From Ceratodon purpureus (lineage: Eukaryota; Streptophyta; Bryopsida; Pseudoditrichales; Ditrichaceae): a stretch of DNA of 64,000 nucleotides. The position numbers and the translations under genes were made by a program. Location: assembly GCA_014871385.1 (NCBI GenBank), contig CM026426.1:1473544-1537543 (forward strand), read 5' to 3'. A model generated the notes under the pieces. It was not told the origin of the DNA. It saw only the letters and a list, made by a program, of their open reading frames with translations, and did no database searches. Below, one piece after another: positions 21,831-31,696 of the stretch. Numbering within the stretch: position 1 is the stretch's first letter; the number at the start of each line of letters is the position of its first letter.

Positions 21831-24800
21831 ACTACTGTTGGGCTTCCTCGACCGTGCAGGAACGTTTTTTCTGACCTGCGTAATGGAATGAAAAGAAGAA
21901 TAGGAGACGCTAGTGAGAGTCCTCTTGCGGAATATAACTTACCTGGCAGGCTTGATGGACGAGGGGGGTGGAGAACGTACCTCTACAGCCTGCTCGGGGA
22001 AGCCGACCCGTTTCCGCACCTTGAATGCATCGTCCTGTTTTCTCTTTGCCTTCTCCTGCCCCTTCACATCTGACTTAGGCTTCTTCTCCTCAGGAACAGA
22101 CTTCAGCTTCCTGCTCCCTGCTCGTGTAACGTAATGTAGCACTTCCTCCGTGGGCTGTGATTCACTTCCAGGCGGTGCTGGCGGCTTTCCATGCTGGATG
22201 TCCGCACGACGTAAGTCACTCGCGGGCCAGCGGATGATGTAGCCAATGGCCTGGTTCATCACCAGTACCTCCTCCTCCACGATTGGGTACTTCAGGTCGT
22301 AGTCGTCTTTTAGACTTGCGCCCACCTGCACTGAAAACTCGTGCTCCTCGATCGTCTTGCAGTGGATCCTTTCACCGGGCATTCCGTGTAGTGTTCCGTG
22401 TCCAACAATCTCAGAGTCAGGTGCAGAATGAGGACCACTGAACAACTCCACTCGTACGCCTTTCAGTAATCCACTCTGCCATACCATGTCACTTGTAAGT
22501 CATAGTTGTCGTTCTGAAACGTCACTCATGACATGTACAGTATCAACCAAGACGCTAGGTTGTGTCATCAATGACGCAAATTGATGTCACTGGAAACATT
22601 ATACCGTGCCAACAGTGACACAGTTACAGTGGAAAATTTCAGCACGCTTCACTGAGAGCATTGTGGGAGTGTAAGTAAGGACGTACCTCCTCTGCCGGTA
22701 TCTTCTCGGGAGACATGGTGGCGTCTTTGGTTGAGAAACCCTGCTCGTCTACCTCAGGGGTCGACGAGACCTTCCTGGTCGCGTTCTTCCTTTGGTCCGT
22801 CAGTACCGTCACTCACTTCGTCGGGTGCGGAGCCCAGTGCAATGATAGTGTCGGTGTCCTCGCTGTCGGCATCTTCATTGTGGGCCTCGTCTAGGGCAAT
22901 AAAACGCGGCTTCTCTGATTGCCCTGCTTCCGGGATGCCTGCATAGTCGTCCTCTTCACGCTCTGAGTCGTTATCTCTTCCTCCTTGGCGATTCTGCCCG
23001 GCGTCCACCCTCACCGTCCGTTCTTCTGGGGCCTTCTCTACCGGAGACGCGGAGTCCACTCTGCCCGCCGTCTCCGTGGCTTCAGTGCCGTGAATCTCCT
23101 CTTCCTCCTCTTTGCTAGCCTATCAGGTGGTGTCGTTGCTGCTTGGTGACTTGACGGAGCTCTGTCAGTGGTCCGCGTGGGCTGCACTCTCCCCACAGAC
23201 TTCACGCTCCGCTTCTGCTTCGGGGCCGTTGGCTGTGGCTGAAGTGCAATCCGGGCCATCGTCTCCTTCAATTCCTTGAGCAAGTCCTCCACCTTCTTCA
23301 ACCTCTTATCCTGGGACACATACATGGATTCAAGTTCCTCCATCCTACTGACTTCACGAGTTTCTACCCTCACCTGCCTTGCGCGCTTGCGCTCTTCTGC
23401 CTCTTTGCGCTTCATTGCCTTCACCTCCATGTTGACTTCTACTTCTGTAGGTTGGCGACCTAATTTGATAGCCTGCATGATGAGTCCCACGATTAAACTG
23501 TTAACAGCCAGAATATCACAAAGGCGCTAGACTATCCACCTGCGTGAGAAAGCAAATGGAGAATTGGAACATACCTAGATTGTCATGTGTGAACTGTCGG
23601 TTTAGGCGGGCATGCGTCAAAAGAAAATGCATGGACAGATAAGAGGAAATAGAAGGCGAGGTCATCAGAGACGTGACAGTACGTCATGAAAGACGCAATG
23701 CCACGTCAGGTTCAGGGTCTGGATGCCATTAGAAACGCGGAATGACGACAGGAAAAACGCAAAAATGCGTCACTGGAGACGCGGGATACAGACTGAGCGC
23801 ATTGTCGTGTACTTCAGATGTTACTTCCTAGACCGAGTACATTTAGACTGAGCCAAACAGTACGCAAGACAGACAACGTAGCAGAGTTGTAAACACATAG
23901 GAAACATTGCAGCGCTACACTGATTAATCAGTGGATGACTACATGAGACAAGGAAACTATTGAGAGAAATAAATCCCACAATGACACTAAAAGAAACTCC
24001 GATAGATGAGGTGATATTAGTACTCTCAAAGACTCCTAACATTACGCTACTAGGTTGTGAGAGAATTGAGTTAATGTGGAAGTGTCGGTTTTGGAGGAAC
24101 TTACGAGTGATCCAATCGCTGTCGCATGCTGAGCCCATGAGGAGCCGCTCTTCCCAGGCCTTCCCAGGCTAATGCTCGACATGAATTTTGACTTCTCTTG
24201 AAACGCAGGGTCGTCCCTTAATTCCACCAACTTGTCCCAATAGACCTCGCCTACGTCGGCTGGCCTCGGATGTCCCTGCTTGATGAGCTTCATGATTCCG
24301 TACCTGACCCGCGACACGCACCTGGACATTTTGGAGTTGAACCACTTCTCACTCAATTCCTCGGAAGCCCCATAAAACTCGAAAGTCGACTCCACTCGCG
24401 AAATGAGCGACTTCTTGGCCTGCCTCTATTCTCCGTGCCAACCGGACTTCGCGGTTGGATCCAAGGCTCTCGCGAACTTCGGCAGTTCCCGTGCCACCAT
24501 CAGAGAGTGATGCCCCACTGGCACGCCTTGTCTGTTCAACTTGATCCGAATGGGCTCCCTCGGATCCCCCTCATCGTCGTCCTCGAAGATGTCAACGTCG
24601 TGATCTGTGTCCATGTCGTCGTCATCGAAGTCCTCCTCCATATCTTCATCCTCCTCGGGAGAATCGTCGTCTTCGGGCTGCTGGCGATGGGAGGCAGACC
24701 CTTCGGTGATATGGCCCGTCCTCCCCGTTGCTGGTTTAGGGCGAGAGGCAGATGACCGCCACCCGGCAGATGATAGGTCTGTGTCATTTCGATGGTGCCA

Positions 24801-25203
24801 ATTTGGTGGAGTTAAGTCGTCACTCACCTCCGTCGACTGTCTCTTCGGTGCAGCCATGTTCTGCGAACGCCCTCCAATTTTTTTGTTACGGCTTGGCCCT
24901 GGAGACATGGCCCCGATAGATTTCGTACGAGTCTGCTTGCTGCGGGGGACTTCCTCCAGTGCTCTTCGACATCCACCCTGTTGCGACACGCCTCGGCTGT
25001 GCGATCTTGCTCTTCCGGGTCGCACGGTGTTTCCTCCCCTCTAACTCTTCGCCCTCTATTGACTGCACAGCGTGGGAGTTCTCCACACGAAGAGCATCAC
25101 GTATAGCCCTCAGGGAGAAGCAGTTTCCCCTTACGGATGCCCTTCCAGATCGCTGCCTCCAATGCGTGAAGAGCTCCTTGGTCTCCTTCCGATTCTGCCA
25201 TGA
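21831..25203 (-). pseudogene. TnpA-like protein with Transposase_24 and DUF8039-like regions (element 1)
   Basis: Reading leftward, a long exon (ending at 24105 before GTAAGT) carries an acidic region (EEDEDMEEDFDDDDMDTD) and then the Transposase_24 (PF03004) signature ending VYWDKLVELRDDP..FMSSISLGRPGKSG. A helical Lys/Glu exon (about 23506-22754) follows. Exon 22487-21949 has a DUF8039-like block (VMNQAIGYIIRWPA), and the last exon is 21875-21831 (TGA). ATG at 25203 opens 34 codons, but the exact 5' structure is unresolved. Damage: TAG at 24428-24426 in the long exon and a frameshift near 23105. In the family, such proteins bind subterminal repeats of CACTA elements; that role is inferred here. 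Introns hold GTCAT..AACGC repeats. It diverges from the transposase gene at 31697. Confidence 0.75.
22500..22650. repeat. GTCAT..AACGC motifs inside a TnpA-like gene intron
   Basis: Several copies such as tgtcatcaatgacgc and atgtcactggaaac occur here, and again at about 23580-23800 in another intron (cgtcatgaaagacgc, gccattagaaacgc, gcgtcactggagacgc). They share the element-wide motif and orientation. Confidence 0.6.
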
Positions 25204-25239
25204 TAGAAAACGCAGGAAGACTTCACGACGTTGAACATA

Positions 25240-25440
25240 AATACGTCATCATAAACAAGGATAGACGTCATCGGAAACGCAGACAGATGTCATAGGAAAC
25301 GCAGACACATGTCATAAGAAACACAGAAGACATCATAGGAGACAGCGAAAGGCGTCATAGGAGACACAAAAAGACGTCATAGGAGACACAGAAAGACGTC
25401 ACAGAAGACACAGAGAGACGTCATAGGAAACAGAGGGTCA
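25240..25440. repeat. Short tandem array of about 22-bp units (GTCAT..AACGC)
   Basis: About nine imperfect units of the form gacgtcataggaaacgcaga follow each other with a 20-23 bp period just upstream of the TnpA-like gene. This looks like the canonical binding-site array of CACTA elements, though it is next to the gene rather than at an element end. The DNA from 25441 to 26328 holds no supported gene. Confidence 0.8.
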
Positions 25441-26328
25441 ACATGTCAAAGCAACACACGGTGCCGTCCTTACAGACGGAAAATCATGTCAAAGAAGACG
25501 CACGTACGTCACTAGTGACTTGTATCAATCTACTCCCCCTTATAAAGTAATCAACATAAGAAGAATAAAATTGAAAAATTAGGACTACCGATACCGCAAG
25601 GCATATCCCGAGACTCTGGAACGAAGCATTTATGCGACTAGATTATCTACGAGCTTCAATAAACGCACCTAGGGGTCGCTGCGTACCTTCGAAGACCAGA
25701 AGTTCACATAGTGCCAACCAAGTAGAAACAGGACAAGAGGAAAACCGAACCCAAAACCCCGGAACCGACACTCACCTACACCACCAAACGAGAAGAATCA
25801 AATTGTTACAGATCAAACCCGTTGCTGAGGCTCACACAACAGAATTCACACATCAAAGCAATTAGCAACCACAAGATCAGAAAGCGTAACCTCCACAACA
25901 TAAAAAAACCCTAACTCAGATGGAATAAATTAAACTACTCACATGGGGTATGTGCAGAATTGATGAAACTTTATAATTAGCAAGATATCAAACCAGAATG
26001 TGCATCATTACAAACCAATTCTGTGGCATTATGCAGAATAGCAGACCTGATCGCTGTTCGAGTGAAGAAAAATCGGATTGGAGAGAATATAGAATATCAA
26101 AATGCGCTCATTTTATTAGAACTATGACTGGATTACATACAGTTAGAAATCATGCATTTGTCTAATAACGTAATACGGTCTGAACATTCTAAACCTAAGA
26201 GCATGTATGTGGCGTATTCTGCAATTAAACTGCAATTAAACTGCAATTAAACTTCTGACACCGAAGCCGTCCACCTAACTCTTGGCGGTGGCAATGGCGG
26301 CTATGGCCGATTACTGCGAACCCTAATA

Positions 26329-26781
26329 TCAACTGTTCCTACTCTCGGTTTTCTCTAAATGCATTTCTATTCCATTCAATCTAGCCATGGACACATTCTC
26401 TCCAACGCATGGGTCTAGGGCAAGAAAACTTACAGCGTAAGAGCGGCTGCGATCTTTGATGTGTGTCTCGTCCGCGAGGTAGGAGTCCGTAGGAGGCTGT
26501 CGAACTCGCGAGCTGCGCCTCGGCTGGAAGTCCAATTCCTCGGAACCTGGGCGCCCTCCTTGGAAATCCGATGCAACGGTGGGAGCAGCAGAGGACTTAA
26601 CTGAAGAACTCGCACGTAGGGGAAATAAGGCGGCTGCGAATTCTGGATCAAACCCTGCTTCCCTCAGTCGATTCCTAACCTCCCGCTTGTTTGCTTCTAC
26701 AATTGCATCGCGAAGTAGCTCGTACGCTGGAGTGATGGCAGACGCGTCCATGTCTGACCATGATGAAAGGATAATCACCAT
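26329..26781 (-). CDS. Unknown 150-residue protein, element 1 accessory gene
   Basis: ATG at 26781 opens 150 uninterrupted codons. The N-terminal half is helical and polar (AYELLRDAIVEANKREVRNRLREAGFDP). The middle has a basic patch, QPRRSSRVRQPP, and the rest is polar. I do not recognise it. It lies between the divergent TnpA- and TnpD-like genes, same strand as TnpA. It could be an upstream exon of the TnpA-like transcript or a separate small gene. Confidence 0.4.
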   Translation of the reverse strand: MVIILSSWSDMDASAITPAYELLRDAIVEANKREVRNRLREAGFDPEFAAALFPLRASSSVKSSAAPTVASDFQGGRPGSEELDFQPRRSSRVRQPPTDSYLADETHIKDRSRSYAVSFLALDPCVGENVSMARLNGIEMHLEKTESRNS

Positions 26782-27012
26782 GCCCTAATTCGCGATGAGT
26801 AGGTGACCCAAGAAAGACTGCGCCAATTAATTCACCCAGCGGTTATCAGGTACGGGTACTCTAAAACCGTGGAATGCTTCATAAGTGCGATATTAATGCA
26901 GAACAGTGTCAGTGAATGTCATGCGTAACGACGGTGAGCGTCATTGGAAACGCGTTGATCCGTCAAGTAATACTTGTGAGTCTGTTATTCTAAACGTGCT
27001 TAAACGCTATTT

Positions 27013-27371
27013 GACGTCATCTGTAACACAACTTATGTCAAACTGTAAACAGAACGTTTGCTCACGAAGTCTACCTATGTGCCTATATTTTAACCGTAAT
27101 GCATGAGCATCAAGTTATTTGAAGATGCTTTTAAAGTATTTGAAGATGCTTTTAAAGTTTACGAGAGAGGTGTACGAGTATTTAAGTATCCCAGTGTTTT
27201 CCTTCCCTGGTCTACAGATGCTCCACGTCATAGGAGACGCTATGTGACGTCATCTGTAACACAACTTATGTCAAATTGTAAACAGAACGTTCGCTCACAT
27301 AGTCTAGCTATCTGCCTAAATTCTAACCGTAATGCATGAGCATCAAGGTATTTGAAGATGCTTTTAAAGTT
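27013..27371. repeat. Direct repeat of about 120 bp
   Basis: 27013-27135 and 27246-27371 are near-identical: both run from gacgtcatctgtaacac through gtaaacagaacgtt to atgcatgagcatcaag and atttgaagatgcttttaaag. The last word is itself doubled in the first copy. A second duplicated word, ggagggaagaaattagaacg, lies at about 27398 and 27667. Confidence 0.8.
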
Positions 27372-27469
27372 TACGAGTATGAGTCCCTGAGTTGCTATGG
27401 AGGGAAGAAATTAGAACGTGCATGAGATTTGTCACAGATTACGCTTTTAATTGAGAGGTGTTTGACGGT

Positions 27470-27540
27470 GACCGGATTTGCCGAGTGGATAAATCTTCTG
27501 CTTCTCGGGTCTCGCTGACATGGTTTGAATCAATAAATTA
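27470..27540 (+). other. tRNA-like relic with A- and B-box
   Basis: tgccgagtgg at 27479-27488 fits the pol III A box, as in tRNA-Ser/Leu (GCCGAGTGG). ggtttgaatc at 27522-27531 fits the B box with one change. The spacing of about 33 bp is right. The arms do not fold into a convincing cloverleaf by eye, so this is more likely a SINE head or tRNA pseudogene than a working tRNA. Confidence 0.35.
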
Positions 27541-28365
27541 TCAAAGGGATGTAAGCTCTTAGAGCATAGAGAATTCAGATTCTGTTTACGTATGGAAGTA
27601 TCCCAATGTTCGCCTTCCGGGTTCATGTGCTGGATCAGGTGCTGGATGAGGTGCTGGATCGCTACGGAGGGAAGAAATTAGAACGTTTACGACATTTATT
27701 TGAGCAAGCTTCGAAAGAGGTGAGAATTCTCATTTCTCAAGGATTGCTTCCTGTTGTTGCACGCATGTACTTCACATGTCTATCAAACTTTGTTATCCTA
27801 ACAGATCTGTGTTATACATGCTGGTTCTAGACACTTCCCGTGTGATGCCCTATTTAACGCAATACAACTGTTACTCGCATGTCATCTTAAACGTGACATA
27901 CAATATATCCTATTTGGTGTCACGTCATTGTTAACGCAATGGAACGTGGTCGACTGTCATACAAGACGCTCCATGAGCATGATTCAAATGCAAAATGACG
28001 TAGTTTCACAGTAAAGTGATAAGCGTGCAGAGGAGGTGACTACATAATTCAAGAGCTCGACATGAAAATTAGCCTCAGCGGAACTCATATTAAACCGGAA
28101 GTCTGTGACATACAAGGGTGACGTCGTCACATACCTACCTATGCCTAAGTTTCTTAGTTGTGCAGGGCAAATCCCACAACATCAATATGTTGGAGTCAGA
28201 GGAAGTGGAAAACTGTTTTCGTGTCCCAAAAAACTTACTGCGTAATTACATTTTCTAAGTAAGGCAGTCCTGGAGTCTTAGATGCTGAAGCTAACGCACC
28301 CTAAACTAACACCAACGTATGGTCCCCTATACTGTACCAGATCGTGCACACCTCGCAAGCAACAT
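27541..28365. other. No confident gene
   Basis: This contains scattered GTCAT..AACGC motifs (around 27860-27980) and a triple gtgctggatcag-type microrepeat near 27627-27660. The 74-codon frame across that microrepeat is not convincing. Confidence 0.3.
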
Positions 28366-28830
28366 CTACTTGGGTGGGGTACAGGATCCTTGGCTGGCAC
28401 TGAAGAAAACGTCAGACTGTGCGTCCAATTGAGTCCGTATTATCGAAGACTCGTCCGAGGTTCTGTATGAGTAAGACCAGGGACGAGAGTCTCCACTGTC
28501 TTCCGTGACATCCTCCACTGTGTCATCGTCGAGAAGAATCGGATGCGCGGGAGATGATCCACGGAGGCTCCTGGCGTCATGATGAAGACGTAGGAAGTCG
28601 GTGAAATGGATGCCAGACGCGTCTCCCAGTGAAAGCACTTCCTGGTAACAAAACTCACTCCAATGGAATTCGTTAGAAAACTGAACAAACATTGCCAGGG
28701 ATGGGACATTTGGAACCTGAACACCATGTGTCTGTTTTCTGAGGTGCACCTCGGCCAACCAACTAAAAAAGACGTGTTTGTCCATGTCCAGTTGAAGAGC
28801 ACGAACCGCAACTCGGAGCAGAGAGGACAT
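28366..28830 (-). CDS. Single-copy member of the unnamed small-domain family, with acidic tail
   Basis: ATG at 28830 opens 154 codons. Residues about 24-80 (SWLAEVHLR.., GVQVPNV.., FVQFSNEFHWSEF, EVLSLGDASGIHF) align without gaps over 41 positions with the domain duplicated at 2261-2791. Shared residues, counted from the first Gly, are Ala at +10, Glu at +18, Trp at +21, Glu at +28, Leu at +30, Ser at +36 and Phe at +40. A disordered acidic tail follows (LLDDDTVEDVTEDSGDS). It lies between the divergent TnpA- and TnpD-like genes of element 1. Function unknown. The intervening 28831-29734 has no supported gene. Confidence 0.55.
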   Translation of the reverse strand: MSSLLRVAVRALQLDMDKHVFFSWLAEVHLRKQTHGVQVPNVPSLAMFVQFSNEFHWSEFCYQEVLSLGDASGIHFTDFLRLHHDARSLRGSSPAHPILLDDDTVEDVTEDSGDSRPWSYSYRTSDESSIIRTQLDAQSDVFFSASQGSCTPPK

Positions 28831-29734
28831 AACGGCAGCAGTCTCTGAGAAATGTAGAAGAGGTTACTTGTGACTGAGGAAGGGAAGGAGCTTCAGTTCT
28901 GGATGGCACCGGTCATATATAAGACCCTTTCACAATAACAACTGGGAAGGAAGGGATGTCGCGGTTAGACACAGCACTGAAAAGGAACCTTCATAGATAG
29001 CCTACGGGTGTTATCATCTGGATTTTTTCAAGTACTGGAGATCTCTCATTTGCGTGAAGATTTTGCTGCATGCGTCGGAGGTGATTGAATTGGAAGTTTA
29101 GGAGAGGAAACGAGAAGCACTGCTGTCTACTGATGAGTACTGAACTAGATTCCAGAGATTTAGAAGGCACTGATAATTGACCGAAATCTAAACGTACAGG
29201 CAATCTAGCTACTTGATTGCTGGAACCATATGTACCTACAATCTATTCACTTGACTCCAGACACCGATTGTATAACGACTTTGTATGATCACACAGATGT
29301 AAGCACGTGTGGGATGTACACTCCTCATATCTCAATCACCGTAGAGTAGTATCATTGATCTGTCTCACTGTTTCGTGTACGGTTAAACAAGTGAGCTGGA
29401 AACGAGAGGAGGAAGCGTAAGACGACACTAGCAGGGAAGAAAATCCGCGTCGTGAATTGAAGCCACAGGTGAGAATCTCACTTTGGGATTTTCAGAATCC
29501 TTTCATGTGTCCTGCATGATCGTCACTGTTAACGCGATATAACATCATCTTCTGTCATAGGTGACGCAATTAAAGGAGGTGTACCGTCTATGTTGACGTG
29601 ATAGACCATGATCTCGCGTCAAGCATAACGCAACCTAACGTAATATTTAACCCGGTTTCGTAGAAAATTGCCACTTTGCTGATCTCCTGATTTCTTTTAG
29701 AAATGGACTAGCGTGGTAGCAGTGAACGAGTCGA

Positions 29735-30475
29735 AATGCATGCATTGAACCTACAAGCCATCTCTGAAATCTTAGTTGTTTCTCATTTTGTTTTAAATTT
29801 TTTTATTTTCCTTTATGTTTCACATTCTCCCTCTCTCTCGAATCGGGTTCATTTTGATTCAGTCCCCTTTGAAAAAGGTTCCAATCCATGCAGTCCCTTT
29901 TTTCTTTTTTTTTCTTCATTTTCAAACACTCACTATCCCTTTCAATTCGGTTCCAATCCATTCAGTTGCTTCTTTATTTTTTTTTCGACATTTTCAAACA
30001 CTCACTCTGTCTCTGAATCTGACTCCCTTTTTACTTCTTTTTTTTTTATCTTTCTTATCTCATATTTTTCAACACTCACTCTCCCTCTGAATCATTAGTT
30101 CTTCCATTCCTTTTTTTTTCCTTTCATTTTTCCTTTATTCTTTAAACACTCATTCTCCCTTTCAATCAGGTTCCCTTCCATTAAATTTTTTTTTTAATTT
30201 TTTTTTTCTTCATATTTTAACATTCACTCTCACTCCAAATCAGGTTCAATTGCATTCAGTATCAGCTTTTATTCTAGTTCTCTCGCATCCTCCCTCCCCC
30301 TCAATGTTCTTCATTTGCATCCAGTGTCCCCCATTTTCTTTTAAATTTTTTTATTTTCCTTTATGTTTCACATTCAAGCCTCTCTCTCGAATCGGGTTCA
30401 TTTTCATTCAGTCCCTAGTTACATGCATTGAACCTACAAGCCATCTCTGACATCTTAGTTGTTTCTCAAAATGTT
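29735..30475. repeat. T-rich repeat block with units of about 70 bp
   Basis: Imperfect units of the form ttttcaaacactcactctcc followed by ctgaatcaggttcc recur from about 29917 to 30240. The flanking sentence tgcattgaacctacaagcca is present at both 29740 and 30424, and ttttattttcctttatgttt at 29800 and 30349, so the block has also been duplicated end to end. Open frames across it are compositional and not considered genes. Confidence 0.75.
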
Positions 30476-30742
30476 ATTGCTTAGAATTATGGTGCTCTGA
30501 CATTTGAATACAGTTTGTTTTGAAAACAGGGATTTGGGTCATTGGGACTGAATTTTAGGAGACGCACCTTAAACCGGACTCCCTCTCTCCAGGTAGCAAC
30601 AACACTTTCCACTTGCTATCGCCTTTATTCGATGAACATGTAACCAACATTACTTTATATCATTGCTATGGTTTTAGGATCTGACTACCTCATACCGACG
30701 TCAATATTTCGCGTCATTCGAAACGCATTCTAACATAATGCA

Positions 30743-31312
30743 ATGGTACTAAGACGTTACATGCCGTCACCTGAAACGCAACGTAAGCTTCAGGTCATGG
30801 CCGACCACAAAACGGCGCGGCGTTTCAAATGTCCGCAAGATACAAGCAGTGTGGGGATGGTGGAAAAGGGGAGTGAAGTTTGGATTCCGAGTGTGGAAGA
30901 GTGCGACGTAATCCATATCCTGTCAAACCTAGATGACTACTTGATTCCCACTGAAACAGAAGAGGCTGTGATCAGTGAAGCGGCAGACACGGTCATCTTG
31001 AATCCTACGCGACCAGGCCCCTACTCTGAGCTTCGCAGTTCGCGAAACATTCCGAAAATCGAAAGTCCCTGCTGGAAGCCAAAAATGATGAGACAGATTC
31101 CTCCAAGAACAAAGCGATGCGAAGGCAATCCATATGCTGCTGCCGTTGGAGATGGAAAGATGTACGTGTCGCGTTTGCCGAAGCGTTTACCGCGACCTAC
31201 ATCTTCAACCGTACCTGTGGCTGATCTTGCAATCAGTCTTGAAGATCACCCAGGCTGGGAGAGAGTAGACTTCGCTGATGACGGAGCAAATAGTACTGCT
31301 CATGGGCCGTAG
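30743..31312 (+). CDS. Unknown 189-residue protein, element 1 accessory gene
   Basis: ATG at 30743 (or the internal Met of VMADHKTARRFKCPQD) opens an uninterrupted frame to TAG. The protein is polar, with an acidic middle (SNLDDYLIPTETEEAVISE) and a basic Pro-rich second half (CWKPKMMRQIPPRTKRCEG, SRLPKRLPRPTSS). I recognise no domain. It lies immediately upstream of the transposase gene on the same strand, with GTCAT..AACGC motifs before and after it. It might be a separate gene or a 5' exon of the transposase transcript. Confidence 0.45.
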   Translation: MVLRRYMPSPETQRKLQVMADHKTARRFKCPQDTSSVGMVEKGSEVWIPSVEECDVIHILSNLDDYLIPTETEEAVISEAADTVILNPTRPGPYSELRSSRNIPKIESPCWKPKMMRQIPPRTKRCEGNPYAAAVGDGKMYVSRLPKRLPRPTSSTVPVADLAISLEDHPGWERVDFADDGANSTAHGP

Positions 31313-31696
31313 TAAGGCCACGTGAATTCTTAAACATTGACTGGAATTTGTGCTCGAATACGTATTATCGTGTCCAAAGCTCCAAAAGTCTAAATATGTC
31401 TTTGGTAATAAGATTTGACTAGGTGATATGTGGGACACAGTTCTGCGTCATCGAAAACGTGTTGTGAGATAATGGAACATCTACATAGACGTCATGTGGC
31501 GTCACAATAAACGCGATATAAGCTCCTATGTTGAATCCGTGAGTTATGGATGTCACTTGAAACGGCATGTAAAGCCTTCTAAAACACTATCCTATGTCAC
31601 TTTGAACGGGGTTTAACATAACCTACACATGCGGTTGAACGCCATTACCTGTATGAAGGCGGCATCCTAACCTTCCAAAAGTGCCCGTGTGCAGAA

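Noticed and set aside
22731..25234. Plus-strand ORFs (for example 24607-25044)
   Set aside because: Shadows of the acidic and basic minus-strand TnpA-like exons; the serine-rich translation mirrors Asp/Glu codons.
25507..25740. cactag at 25507 and aggaaaaccga at 25739 as the left end of element 1
   Set aside because: The two pieces are about 230 bp apart and inside the element's gene order; neither gives a terminal repeat continuous with the right end.
29736..30450. Phe/Ser-rich open frames of 66-120 codons
   Set aside because: They are a product of T-rich repeats in a block with no stop-forming purines; low-complexity translation only.
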